Part shown: one piece after another, positions 9,554-19,533 of the stretch | How positions within the stretch are numbered: the stretch's first letter is position 1 | How the letters are laid out: every line of letters begins with the position of its first letter | Assembly (NCBI GenBank): GCA_023078685.1 | Contig: JALGAS010000001.1 | Location: 1,488,001 to 1,552,000 of the forward strand | DNA length: 64,000 bases | Direction: 5' to 3' | DNA from: Neopestalotiopsis rosae | Taxonomy: Eukaryota > Ascomycota > Sordariomycetes > Amphisphaeriales > Sporocadaceae | Position numbers and translations under genes: made by a program | Notes under the pieces: model-generated | Seen by the model: only the letters and a program-made list of their open reading frames with translations | Database searches by the model: none | What the model was told of the DNA's origin: nothing

Positions 9554-10438
9554 TCACCGCTTTGTGAGTTTACGTTTACCATTTTCCTGCACGCACTTCA
9601 TCATGAGTTCGCCGATGTTTGGTATTTTTATGCCTCGGGGCATTTGGATGGGACCTCGACTTCGTTGAGTATGGTTTTGAAACTCGCATTCTACAAGATG
9701 AACTTGTTCAATCTCTGGAAAGTCTTCGTGGTGGTCTTTCGCCGAGTTCCTCCAACGGTCTCGTATATGGTTGATTCCGGAATCTTCCAGAAACCGAACA
9801 GCCGATGGGGCCATGGCTTCGCCCTCATAATCGTCTTTGACGACCAAGTAGAGCGTTCTCAATCGCGGAAAGATAGCCACCTTCTCTGTGGATGATGCGG
9901 CTCCCAAATTCTGCACTTTTGGCTGCCGAAAACACTCGAAGCACTGTGCCATGGAGTCTTTATTTTTGTAATTAATCCTCCCATTGGAATCGAAATAAGT
10001 CGAACGTATATCCTTAGCTTTCAATGATAGATAATTTGACCCCAAATTGAAGTTTGCGAATATGGCGATGTTTTGAACCAGCCTTAAGCTATCAGAAATA
10101 CGAAGACTTCGAGGCAAGCGGTCCAAGCCGAGGTCGAGATACAATGTATCTACGGTGGGATGGATATATATGGCTTGATTTGAAGCCTGGCCGTTTTGAT
10201 CAGAGGCTTCTGGGGTTGTGATGATCACGTAGTGTTCAAGGCCAATCTTCCGCGACTCTTGAGACACAGCGAGGAGCGGAGGATGATATGCACCGCTGCA
10301 GGAGAATCTGGGTAGGGGGACAAGAGTACTATCATTGCAGAAAACTTTCCGTATCTTCACTACTCGAGCGATGATCATTAACTTCCAGATTGTGAACCTG
10401 ATCTCAGCAGGTAATGAAGCAAAGCAGTGGGAAGACAT
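9554..10438 (-). CDS. 2EXR domain-containing protein
   Basis: A single intact exon of 294 residues. The N-terminus FASLPAEIRFTIWKL, followed by an Arg-Lys strand (RVVKIRKVF) and LLAVSQESRKIGLEHY, is the signature of the fungal 2EXR family: an F-box-like 'LPxEIRxxIW' followed by 'LLxVxxESR'. The downstream part has the usual YIHPTVDTLYLDL, a conserved block, and VQNIAIFANF. The basic tail ends KRKLTKR. Molecular function of the family is unknown. The gene lies just 3' of the LINE relic, faces away from it, and has a TATA-like box 68 bp upstream. No breaks are visible. Confidence 0.85.
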   Translation of the reverse strand: MSSHCFASLPAEIRFTIWKLMIIARVVKIRKVFCNDSTLVPLPRFSCSGAYHPPLLAVSQESRKIGLEHYVIITTPEASDQNGQASNQAIYIHPTVDTLYLDLGLDRLPRSLRISDSLRLVQNIAIFANFNLGSNYLSLKAKDIRSTYFDSNGRINYKNKDSMAQCFECFRQPKVQNLGAASSTEKVAIFPRLRTLYLVVKDDYEGEAMAPSAVRFLEDSGINHIRDRWRNSAKDHHEDFPEIEQVHLVECEFQNHTQRSRGPIQMPRGIKIPNIGELMMKCVQENGKRKLTKR

Positions 10439-10505
10439 GTCGAAATGAGTTGAACAAGGTGAAGTGTAATTGCGTATGACTTTACGAAAAGGAGAAAGGA
10501 AGAGG

Positions 10506-10513
10506 TATTTATA
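10506..10513 (-). promoter_or_regulatory. TATA-like box of the 2EXR gene
   Basis: TATAAATA on the minus strand, 68 bp upstream of the ATG at 10438. Confidence 0.5.
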
Positions 10514-12245
10514 GGAAACAAGCTGCGCCTGTGGGGAGATGGTTACAAGTGGGGATCACCAGGTACATGTGGGGTCAGATGAAATGTGCTTTAGTGAGGT
10601 CGGCGGCCCAAGCAATACTATTTCAGGGAAGTTCATCTAGACTATATCAAATCCGGTTGACGACTCGATATCCACACCAAAACCAGCAGTCCCAATGCCC
10701 TGAGTGGGTCAGCATCGTTGTACTACCCTCGCAAGTCCCCAGAACGTGTGTGGTTTGGCCACGAAGGGCAACTGGACGAGAACACTTTGCAAACAACAGA
10801 CGCCTCGAGAGCAGTGGGCCGTATTCATCAACAATGGTCAAGCTTGCATGCGACGCCCGGACGCATCGTTTCCGATTGAAGGCATCCCTGTATGCTGCTT
10901 ATCAAAAACAGAACAAGTCCGCAGTCAGTGTCTGCTACCTGGCCTTGTGATTGCCACTATGGCGTAAGTCACATCTTGGAGGCTACACAGCACGCATGAG
11001 TAGTCTAAATTTAGCTTCGGTCGGTAGTCAGTGTTGGACATATCGCGCGCTTTCTTGAGCTGCACTAAACACCATGAATATGGACCGTAGTACGGTTGAT
11101 AGAAACGTCGACAGTTTTGTCGGCTCTGCGGTGACTTGTACGATTGTCGCATAGGATACAAAATGAAAACCCGCAAGCCGAAGATATGTGGGCTTAAGCT
11201 CCGGCTCTCCGGGTGTAGACCGCGGAGTGTCAACAGTGCCTGTGGACACACCTAAGCCAGGTCTTTGCAATGGCGGAAATTTGACTCTGTTAATGTGGGT
11301 CTTATAACCATACTCCGGTACTAGAGCTCTTTCTGATATAGAAAGGGCTCGAAAGCCTCGGAAGCGGACTCCACCCGTGGCGGAAGCCCTTGGCCTGTGG
11401 GCCTAAAATCCGTCCGCCGAAGAATGTGGGTCTAAGCTCGCTCCAGTTTTCCGGATGTAGATCGTGCTCTCCATAATGCTGGTTCCTTTGAGCCAGGTGA
11501 GCCAGGTAAGGGTGGGAACAACAACAGTGATTCCTTCTTGATGATGCGGGTCTTATGACCGTAGCCCGCTGCGCTCATGCAGTTTGCCCCCGGCACATAG
11601 GTATGGCAAGTAGTGCACGATGTGTCCAGTCCAAGTTTTGTTTACGATCAGCCACGGCTTAGCTGCAGCGTTAGTACAGCGTGACCGAGATGAACCCTCT
11701 GTCGACCTCCATGTCCATGCTGGAAGCATGGATTCCATTCTACCTAGATTATTAGTCTTTAAATCTCGGATCAGATGTTTGTTCACTTGAAATCCGAGTG
11801 TACCCGAAATCGCTTCCTGTAAAATGCGACCTGACTCACGTCTTTTGCCATGGATCGTACGGTCTTGATTTAACCATTCTTCTGGTGGGTTTGGTTATGC
11901 TCGAAAAGTCGCCATGGGACCCACTATACACGAGTTTAGAACTCTCATATTGATCAATCCGCTGCTGTACGTCTCATGTATGCTCCATGCATGAGTATGT
12001 GTTTTTGCAATAACGCGAAGTAAATTGGGGGACCTCCTGAACATTGGACTGAGACGCTGACACAAGCGTCTCCTGTTATTGAGTCACTAGTTTTATTACT
12101 TGAGTTGTTTGGCTGTCCATATGTTCATTGTGAATCAGGGCGTGGTATAGATGTGCGCAATCTTTGTTATTGCTACGCACTTAGAAGTTCTTCCCCAAAC
12201 AATAACTACCGCCTTGACTTGTCATCCGGCTAGTTGCCTCCCTTA
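10514..12245. repeat. Intergenic region with two inverted R2 repeat copies
   Basis: No gene is supported. About 11160-11300 and 11330-11580 match, on the minus strand, the repeat here called R2. Its diagnostic pieces are GGTCATAAGACCCG, CATCCGGAAAACCGGAG, and a tail close to CCCACATATCTTCGGC. The same pieces appear on the plus strand at 37.4, 42.9 and 46.4 kb. Confidence 0.6.
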
Positions 12246-12629
12246 TCAGCTAATGATGAAATGTGTCCTGTTCGAAAAGCGCTGGGTCCATGAAATCTTC
12301 TTGTTCCGGCCCCGCCCATCTTGGCCGTACTGGATCTCATCCATCTCGAGTGCTTCCTTGAGAATATCCATCAAGGACTCGGCTTCTTGACAGCCAATGT
12401 GAGACTCTACAGACATGATTTCATCCATCTGCTTTGTTGCTCGAGCCATCCTCCTTGGGTACCGATATGAATCTTCGACTCCTGTGAATATGTAGTTAGC
12501 GCTGATAGAACGAACGGTGAAGGCGACATAGATCCTACTTACAATTTTCATCATACGCTGCATTTGGGCCATACCGAGGGACGAATTGTTTTAGAAGTTT
12601 CTTCGATCCGATATTTGCCTACGATTGCC
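12246..12629 (-). pseudogene. Two terminal exons of an unidentified gene
   Basis: On the minus strand, a putative exon after a TAG acceptor (about 12622) reads KKLLKQFVPRYGPNAAYDEN. It is followed by a GTAAGT donor, a GCTAAC branch site and an acceptor around CACAGGAG. The next exon, YRYPRRMARATKQMDEIM and DILKEALEMDEIQYG, ends at 12246. The splice signals are good, and joining at GGAG rather than CAG avoids a stop. No upstream exon with a start could be placed. It is probably the 3' remnant of a larger gene, and the family is not recognised. Confidence 0.4.
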
Positions 12630-12770
12630 AGCAGGTCTCGTCAAATCAAATATCGAGGGAGTGGAGAAACTTCGTACAGAGATCCCTTGCTGAAGCATGC
12701 AGGCATGGAATCAGATGTTTTGACGTAGCTAGATTTTATTGCTGTGACCAGCTCGGGCCACATACTTGCA

Positions 12771-12778
12771 TATAAATA
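12771..12778 (+). promoter_or_regulatory. TATA box of the small gene at 12860
   Basis: TATAAATA, 82 bp upstream of the ATG at 12860. Confidence 0.55.
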
Positions 12779-12859
12779 CGGCTAGCACCTTGCCTTCTGA
12801 TCACAAAGAGAATCACCATCTCCCAAAACTACAATTTCACTCGTCTCACTTTGCTCGAA

Positions 12860-13164
12860 ATGAAAGAACAACAAATACAACTCACTGCCGAAAGGCTTCG
12901 CGATACTCTCAACGATCACGCTGATCTTCAAAGCGAAATGCGCAAAAAGCTGGGATCAGGTCCACTCCGTGATTCACCTCACACCATTGGCAAGCACTAC
13001 TTCCTCATCTCTGAGGATGAGCTAGAGAAGTTTGGTACGTAGTCAACTGGTTGGTGCAACGCGAAGCTGACCTTGGATCAGAGCTTGAAGAACCGCTCAA
13101 GAATCTAGTGAAACTAGCTCCCCAGACTCTGGACAGGGAACACTATGATATTCGTACCCAATAA
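12860..13164 (+). CDS. Small two-exon protein, 85 residues, unknown
   Basis: Exon 1 is 12860-13034 and exon 2 is 13082-13164. The 47-bp intron has donor GTACGT, branch GCTGAC and acceptor CAG. The joined frame is uninterrupted: MKEQQIQLTAERLRDTLNDH, then LISEDELEKFELEEPLKNLV, then stop TAA at 13162-13164. The N-terminal third is predicted helical and amphipathic; there is no signal peptide or TM segment. A TATA box lies upstream, and transcription would diverge from the exon relic at 12.2-12.6 kb. I do not recognise the family. The clean splice, TATA box and open frame support a real gene. Confidence 0.55.
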
Positions 13165-13532
13165 TGACCGCTCGATCTTAAACCTGGCTGCGCTAGGGGG
13201 TGTCGCAGCTACTTGGGTGGTGGTCGCCGCAAAATTTATTATGCATTCATAAATTATTAGCTCAGGTCATAGCTGAAAATTCGGAATGATTTGCCATGGT
13301 CAACACAAGAAATCGTACCTTGAAATAATTCATATACGACTCAAATCGTCTTTGGAGAGATAAGTTTCTGTCCTCGTCTCACGCGTTGACCAAAATCCCA
13401 CATCTAGCCGTGAGCCATCGCTGTACTTGCCTTTGTAATATCCGCCTTTGCCACTTGATTCGGATGGGCGCGTGACCAGGTTGCACCTTGGTCGACTCCT
13501 CTTCAGCTCGACATTGCTTTTTCAGTAGCTCG

Positions 13533-14435
13533 TCAGGATCCGGGACCGCATTTATCTTCACCGCCTCCATGAAACACAATTATACATAGTGTTAAGCCGT
13601 CGTCGTTGCAATCTGCAGGGCGTGTATGCGCATATTGTCTGACAGTTATCGAAAGACCTGGGCTTTCAGAAATGATGTCTGCCGATGACAACGGCGGAGA
13701 AATTGTCCTTGTTTTTCGGCCGTTGAATTCGTTTATCACCCAGTAGGGCGCGGCTTCTGCAACTGAGAAGACCTGGCCGCCGTGTGATATTTGGCGTAAG
13801 AAATCCAGGATTTGCGCCGCACTCCAGCGGTTTTCAGGAGTTCGCGTGAGCATCCCTTCCAGAAGTGGCCAGTACTTCGACTCCGCGTTGGCCACCATGT
13901 GAGGGTAAATTGATTTGACCATCCACCCCTGTATGTCCTTTGAACTTCGCGGAGGGTATTCTCGTAGGGTTTCGTCCTGGTATGGGTTGTACCCGGCGAA
14001 GAAGCGCAGTGCAAGGATGCCAAGAGAGAATACGTCCGCCTTGGCATTGTACCACTCCCCATCCAGAACTTCGGGTGCACAGAAGAATAAGGACCCCACG
14101 AGACCATCAATCCGATCTTCCACGATCTGTGCATTGCCGAAATCCGTCCACCTATACAGCCACTTTTTGACTTCGGTCGAATTCCCATCCGTTCCCACAA
14201 CAGCTTGACTGACAAGCTGCATCATGACATTGGCCGGTTTCACATCTCCGTGAATGATGTCCAAGTCATGTAAATGTCTCAAACCACTAGATAGCTGCAA
14301 CAGCATATCTGCTGCATCTATAGGAATGGGAAAGTCGTCCATTTGAAGGCACCACTCCAAGTAGTCCTCGATTATCCATGGTTGGGCATCGGTGCCAGGT
14401 ATGTAGGAAATATCATACACCGTGTTGATATGGGG
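13533..14435 (-). pseudogene. Protein kinase C-lobe; N-lobe not found
   Basis: An exon starting after a CATAG acceptor (14435) encodes a Ser/Thr kinase catalytic half. It has LRHLHDLDIIHGDVKPANV (catalytic loop, HGD in place of HRD), TDFGNAQ (metal-binding DFG), FFCAPEVL (APE) and ADVFSLGILALRFFAGYNPY (helix F). RTPENRWSAAQILDFL is the conserved C-lobe end. The Gly-rich loop and VAIK lysine are not seen upstream. The sequence immediately upstream (14461-14535) is a dispersed repeat (R3), and 14998-15532 holds only frameshifted fragments. The C-terminus may also be shifted, because another frame at 13379-13579 continues plausibly (VPDPDELLKKQ). The gene is most likely inactivated by repeat insertion or decay. 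Confidence 0.6.
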
Positions 14436-14460
14436 CTATGACGGTGATGTATCAGTTTAA

Positions 14461-14535
14461 CGAAATAGACACAGCAACATGTATCGTTGCTGCAACTGTA
14501 ATTGCCTGGAATCTCGATCGGCTGGCGCAATACTG
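14461..14535 (-). repeat. R3 hairpin repeat, copy 1
   Basis: Shares TTGCGCCAGCCGATCGAGAT (minus strand) with 18535-18625. It contains an inverted repeat, AGCAAC-7 nt-GTTGCT. It sits right at the 5' edge of the kinase fragment. Confidence 0.6.
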
Positions 14536-14997
14536 TCGCTTCCAGGAAATTTGGCTCACCTTCAACTGAACTCTCAACAGGGAAGTTATTCTCTTCATAC
14601 CCAAGAGCAGTCGGTCAAGGCAACTGGTTTAAGAGTATATTTCCTTCCTGACTGTCTATACGTGTTTGCTCTCTTCCAAGGGTGCATAACCAAGATTATA
14701 TGGTTGATCAAAAGCATGGAGTTGTACTCTATCTGTGCATCTGCCGCATCGATTTCTTCTTCTCTATCTTCGAAAGAGGCTGGAACGTGGGGGTAGCGAA
14801 ATCCAGGCGTGATTAATTGTTGGCCTAGGGAAGTCGTTGCCTAGAGAACGACAAGGGTGAGCGACTGGAAGCGCTGTGTTGCATGTCGTCGGCGCTGGCG
14901 GGACACTGACTACGTATAATATTTCAGCGAACGGGAAAGCGTCTAAAATTGACTGCACCAATCGATACCTGTCCCAGACCCAGACTGATAGGTCTTC

Positions 14998-15532
14998 TCA
15001 ACGATACGACGCAGTTAGGCTGACAAGCAACAAGACTATGAATTCTTTTTGAAGATCCAGGAAGGCTTTGGTGCCCGTCAGGTGTGCCTCCAAGTCAGAA
15101 ACTTGGGGGAACTCAACGACTGGGTTGTGCTCCGAGCTATCATCTGAATTATAATTTGAACCATCGTTAAAGCCCTCGCCGAAACTTTCTTCCAATTTAA
15201 AATCGTATTCCGCTACGCCTTGGTACCTCTTCCAAAGGGCTCCTATCATGCCAGCGTCGTTTCATATCATCAGACGAGGTGTGTCCCACCTCCACTTTTG
15301 AATACAGCCCCTTCGATTCATTATTAACTGGGGGCTCTTCCAAGTACCACTTTACCCCCTCGTGCTTGGGTATGTAACATATGTATACCCTGGCGTGATG
15401 CATGAGTTCTGGATCCCATCGTCCCAAGTCAGCTCTGTGCACTGAACACAACCCGATATTCAATCGCTTCATTTCTCCACTTTCGCATCGCTTGAAATAT
15501 GTTCTTTCAGGGGTCGATCCATATAGATTCAT
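14998..15532 (-). pseudogene. Frameshifted coding relic upstream of the kinase fragment
   Basis: Two overlapping minus-strand frames join by a one-base shift near 15236-15250. The first (15532-15197) contains CESGEMKRLNIGLCSVHRAD and ARVYICYIPKHEGVKWYLEE. The second (15249-14998) contains MIGALWKRYQGVAEYDFKLE, a Ser/Asp/Asn-rich linker and HLTGTKAFLDLQKEF. It may be the former N-terminal part of the kinase gene, because it lies upstream on the same strand, but the family is not recognised. Confidence 0.4.
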
Positions 15533-15634
15533 GTCGTTTTCATATCTTCACCCCGGACAGTCCATCGTTGTAATACCTAACGCAATTTTTTTGGAGTTCT
15601 CCTGATAGCAATCCACTTCCAGGTGACGAAGAAG

Positions 15635-15888
15635 TTACTTCTTCTCATGAACTTTATCTCGCATATCGTCGTAGATGGCAATAGCCACACTGAGAATACT
15701 TGTCCATAAAGATACAGTGAACTCTAGGGTCAGCTTTGGAAAAGAATTTTGCCTGGGGTACTTACGAGGCCTTTCGCCGGTTTAGAGAACGGGAGATCAA
15801 AAATAAGCATATTCTGATGTATGAGTAACACGAAAGAAACGATCGCGACCCATGTAAGATAGCTACGAATGAGTGTGTAGAAACGCAT
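15635..15888 (-). CDS. Tiny two-TM protein, 69 residues (paralog of 17549-17878)
   Basis: Exon 1 is 15888-15766 and exon 2 is 15721-15635. The donor is GTAAGT and the acceptor CTAGAG. Exon 1 gives one hydrophobic segment (YLTWVAIVSFVLLIHQNML) and KPAKGL. Exon 2 gives a second (FTVSLWTSILSVAIAIY) and a charged tail, RDKVHEKK. The frame after the splice aligns with the paralog (SLSMWSMILGLL versus TVSLWTSILSVA), and the intron sits at the same place, which supports the model. A TATA-like box lies 95 bp upstream. Function is unknown; the length suits a small membrane subunit or peptide. Confidence 0.5.
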
Positions 15889-15982
15889 TTTGAGGTGCTA
15901 GGGAGGTGACAATGCTGATAATAGTAGGTTCGAATAACACAGCCAGAGAGCTATTTGGTGTTTATCGGGGAGTAGGGATCTC

Positions 15983-15988
15983 TATATA
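15983..15988 (-). promoter_or_regulatory. TATA-like box of the 15.6-15.9 kb gene
   Basis: TATATA on the minus strand, 95 bp upstream of the ATG at 15888. Confidence 0.4.
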
Positions 15989-15989
15989 T

Positions 15990-17540
15990 TGCCAATGCTA
16001 ATCCGTCGTGGATACGTCTAACAAGAAGCCACTATCTGATGCACGTGAGCCTGGGTTCAGCGGACGTAACATGGTCTTTCCGCGGCTAATCGGAGTCCAT
16101 CCACCTTGCTGATGCATAAGACGCTGGTTGGCCTTTTCTCGACAGCGAACCGCGACTTGGTATTTGTTATCGCCGAGACGTTCAAAAGTCCCGTTCGAAC
16201 TGGCCCACTCAGCCCGGCACTATATGATCCTTATCCTACAACCAGCCCCCTTGCCACTGTTGATTCTGGCTGTCCCCAACGCCAGGCAGATTATTCCCTG
16301 CCAGCATTCCAACTTTCGGCACCCCAAGTACTAGGCTGCATCGCCGCTTAACCTGTAATAGACGCATTTTCCCACCTGTTCACTGAAGAGCACGTAGAAA
16401 GAAAAGCAGGGTGGGGGCATGATGTCCGAACTCATACCACGTCGCATTGGAATTTTTGCAGATCTTTAATTGCATCAAACTGTCGGGCTATCTTCAGTAC
16501 CGGGACATTGATATGGATCGCCTCGTGACTTCACATTGACGAGAAAGCGACTCGGAAGATCGCTGCCTGTGGGGTGGCTGAAATTTACGCAAGATCAAAT
16601 CAATTGTGAGACCCGAGAGATTTTTTTTCTGATACGAGCCAAGTTCTGCTGCCAAAGTGGGCAAAAGGTTCGGCCATAACTTCCGTACATGGAGGCAAAT
16701 TGACGTGAACTACCTTGAACAAGGAACGTCATTCAAATTATACCGTAGCCTCTATGCTTGTACAGACTGAATGTCGAAAAGCTAGAGCTAATTGTTTTGA
16801 CCCAATGCGGATGTCAGTCTGACTGACATCCTGTTTTGGCTTAGTTCGAAAGCTGTTCAGGAAGGTTTGGCGGATGCGCCTTGCCTTTCCGCCGACCAGT
16901 CGGGATCTTGTTCAAGCCTGACCCTCAGACACAAGCTAGTTCGTAAAGAGAATTGTACGTGCAAAAAAAAAGTGGATTGAACGAGGTCATCAAGCAAGGA
17001 TAAGGTAGAAATTTTGATCTATGAGCGTAATCTCCTTCTACTGTATGGGGTTACTGAATTGACAGTCCAAACCTCGTCAGAGGCGGCGGCGTGACCCTCC
17101 TCGGGAGATATGGCTACTACCTGAGCGGCTGGGTATGGGCTCAAGTCAGAGTCAGGATGGAAACTTGAGAAATGGATGTGTATACTTAGTAGCATTAGTT
17201 GCCCTCTAGTGGAATGGCCCGGCGTAATAGATTGTGTGTGTGCGTGTATGTGAGGCTACTGACTATCTAGACTCCCAGTCATTCCAGTAAGAACCGCTGG
17301 CTGGTCATTTATGTGTAAGTCTCCCCCCCCCCCCGGTTTGTTTGTTACCGACAATGTTTTGTTGATAATCTCGATTCTTCAGCTATGAGTTCTATCATCA
17401 TGTGTTCTCCTTTCCTTGTAACTTGCTGAATAATGCCAGAGCATTCTTTGATGCCGGGGAGACAAGGAACAAATCGAAGGACTATTTCACGCTTATTATC
17501 ATGAAGATTTAGTATATCTGAATAAACCAAGAACCGACAT
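15990..17540. other. Intergenic region with palindrome E
   Basis: No gene is supported; the open frames are short and overlap on both strands. It contains palindrome E (16809-16831) and a 12-C homopolymer at 17323-17334. Confidence 0.5.
16809..16831 (-). repeat. 23-bp palindrome, copy E (inverted orientation)
   Basis: Perfect core with central T. Its flanks show it is the only copy in reverse orientation. Read on the minus strand, the left arm CCGACTGGTCGGCGGAAAGG and GCGCATCC precedes the core, as in copy A. Confidence 0.9.
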
Positions 17541-17548
17541 ACCTCTAT

Positions 17549-17878
17549 TCAAGCATTTCCTCTTGCAGCTCTATACAAGAGCTGTAAATCGCAAAGCAAG
17601 CCAAGTATCATTGACCACATTGACAGAGACATCTAAAAAGTCAATCTTGGAAAAAGAATTTTGTCTGCAGTACTTACAAGGACTTTTTGGAGTGTTCTCT
17701 CAGGCGCTTGAAGAATACGTATTTGATTACCTGCACCAGCTACGAAAGCTAATAAAACGATCCAGAATATCGCTCGATTGCTAAGTTCATGATTTGCAGA
17801 AATGTCGCTGCTGGATAGGTTCGAGGCTCTCGGGAAAATAGAAGGAAGTTGATTTAAATTGGATGTGTGGAGATGCAT
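17549..17878 (-). CDS. Tiny two-TM protein, 94 residues (paralog of 15635-15888)
   Basis: Exon 1 is 17878-17678 and exon 2 is 17632-17549. The 45-bp intron has donor GTAAGT and acceptor TTTTTAG. After a 30-residue polar N-terminus comes a TM segment, AIFWIVLLAFVAGAG, then RTLQKVL. Exon 2 gives a second hydrophobic run (SMWSMILGLLCDLQLLY) and a basic tail, RAARGNA. Intron position, intron sequence (AAAATTCTTTT) and 5' untranslated sequence (GGGAGGTGAC) resemble the 15.6-15.9 kb gene, so the two arose by duplication. Family and function are unknown. Confidence 0.5.
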
Positions 17879-18012
17879 CTTGTCTCTTCATGGGAGGTGA
17901 CGATGCTAAGATGAATATCAGTCTTGAATGAAACACCCGAAAGGATGCACGCAATTCTTCGAGAGGTAAGGATATTTAAATACTCCATGATTACACAAAT
18001 CCCCCTCGAGGA

Positions 18013-18018
18013 TATATA
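18013..18018 (-). promoter_or_regulatory. TATA-like box of the 17.5-17.9 kb gene
   Basis: TATATA on the minus strand, 135 bp upstream of the ATG at 17878, in a position like that of its paralog. Confidence 0.35.
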
Positions 18019-18372
18019 GGGTGAGAGATTGAATACGTTCGGTGCCCCGAACAAAAAGAAAGAAAACAAAGCTCTGACTGCAATGGGGGCCGGTCTGGTT
18101 CTGCGTGTATTGATGATAAGTGCAGGCGCAGGGTCATAGCTTCTGATGGCACGAAGAGCAAGTTTGTTCGAAATATTAATTTGCAAGGTTTGGCGCGATC
18201 TCCACCGCTGAAGTGCAGTCGACGTGGGATCCTGTTGCCAGTGTCTGCATCGCTTTGCTTTTCGCTGCCGAGGGATATCTAGAGAGGGGTGGGGTGAACT
18301 GAAACTTCTAATTGGACGGTGGACAGAAAATTTTGTACCCACTGAACCTTTTGTCGAAGCTATGCTGAATCC

Positions 18373-18395
18373 GGATGTCAGTCTGACTGACATCC
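18373..18395 (+). repeat. 23-bp palindrome, copy F
   Basis: Perfect core, central T. Left flank GAAGCTATGCTGAATC, right flank AGATTGGGCGC. Confidence 0.9.
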
Positions 18396-18534
18396 AGATT
18401 GGGCGCATCGAGGTTGGCCAAGCCAAATGCAAAGGAGAGGAAATTCCCCCTACTTGCTTTTTCTAGACAGGGAATAAGGATGCGTTGCGAGTTTGCCGTC
18501 ACTTCGATTGAAGGCGTGTCAGATTCTATGGACG

Positions 18535-18625
18535 CGGCAGTCTTGCGCCAGCCGATCGAGATCCCGGATAATTGCAACCACAGCAACAATGCATGTTGCT
18601 ATGGCTATCTCGCTGAACATGGGTG
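18535..18625 (+). repeat. R3 hairpin repeat, copy 2
   Basis: Contains TTGCGCCAGCCGATCGAGAT as in copy 1, and an inverted repeat, AGCAACA-5 nt-TGTTGCT. Confidence 0.6.
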
Positions 18626-18760
18626 ACATACTGTATCTGATTGTTGTTTCGAATGGGCAAGCCACTGGCTTAGTGCACTGTGGCTGGCCAGGATTTCTGA
18701 CTAGTTGGCAGAAAGACAATGTCGCATCCGCTTAACGTCCCTCGAAGCTATGCCAAATCC

Positions 18761-18783
18761 GGATGTCAGTCAGACTGACATCC
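18761..18783 (+). repeat. 23-bp palindrome, copy G
   Basis: Perfect core, central A. Flanks GCCAAATC and AAATTTGGC extend the dyad with mismatches to about 40 bp, the most extended copy. Confidence 0.9.
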
Positions 18784-19533
18784 AAATTTGGCCAAACTAA
18801 TGTTCGTGTCATTGTGAAGTGCATCCATTTTTCACCGCCCTGGCCCATGAGCCCGACTGATTACGGTTTGGCTTGCCGGATCGGAGTCACGATCACAGCG
18901 CCGCCAGATTTTCGTGAAAATTTCTGATGAAGGGTTAGTTATAAGAAAGCCGCTTTAGCTTGGGTCCGAAAAGACCCATATGGAAAGCGACACAACGCGA
19001 TGATGAAGAAATATTGCGTCTAGGAGGACGCCAGGGTCTAGGTAATAGGAGTTCCGATCTATCAAAGTATTTCGTTCAACTGAATCATCTGCAACGTCTT
19101 GTTTGAATGAGTATACTCTGGTTGTGACTCTACCCTCTCGTCTTCTGATGTAGGCAAATCCTCGAGGGCAATGGTCCGTAGCCAAGACGGAGGTCGAGAT
19201 TCCAACATCTTCTGACAAATCAGTCTAGGCGAGTATGCGTCAATAGTTAGTACCTCACCCTACTCCTGGGATGCAGGAAAGTACTAATGGGCAACGGAAA
19301 GATGCGTGAGAACTTGGCGGGATGATGGCATGTGGTACATATGTGACAATACCAGAGTTTAATTGCCGTCTTGCAGCGGGTTGGCCTACGACTGTAGCGC
19401 CTCGTATGGCATAACTATTATTATCTCTCACTGTCGATAGTACCATCAAATGGTATTTATTGCTGGTCTATTTTTTCACTCTCGCAGCTCGTCTCGCAAC
19501 TCACATAACTAAGAGACATGAGCTTCATTTAAA

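Noticed and set aside
17854..18432. Long minus-strand open frame with an N-terminal MSVRLTS-like motif seen near several loci
   Set aside because: The recurring peptide is just the translation of the 23-bp palindrome; the rest has no coding character.
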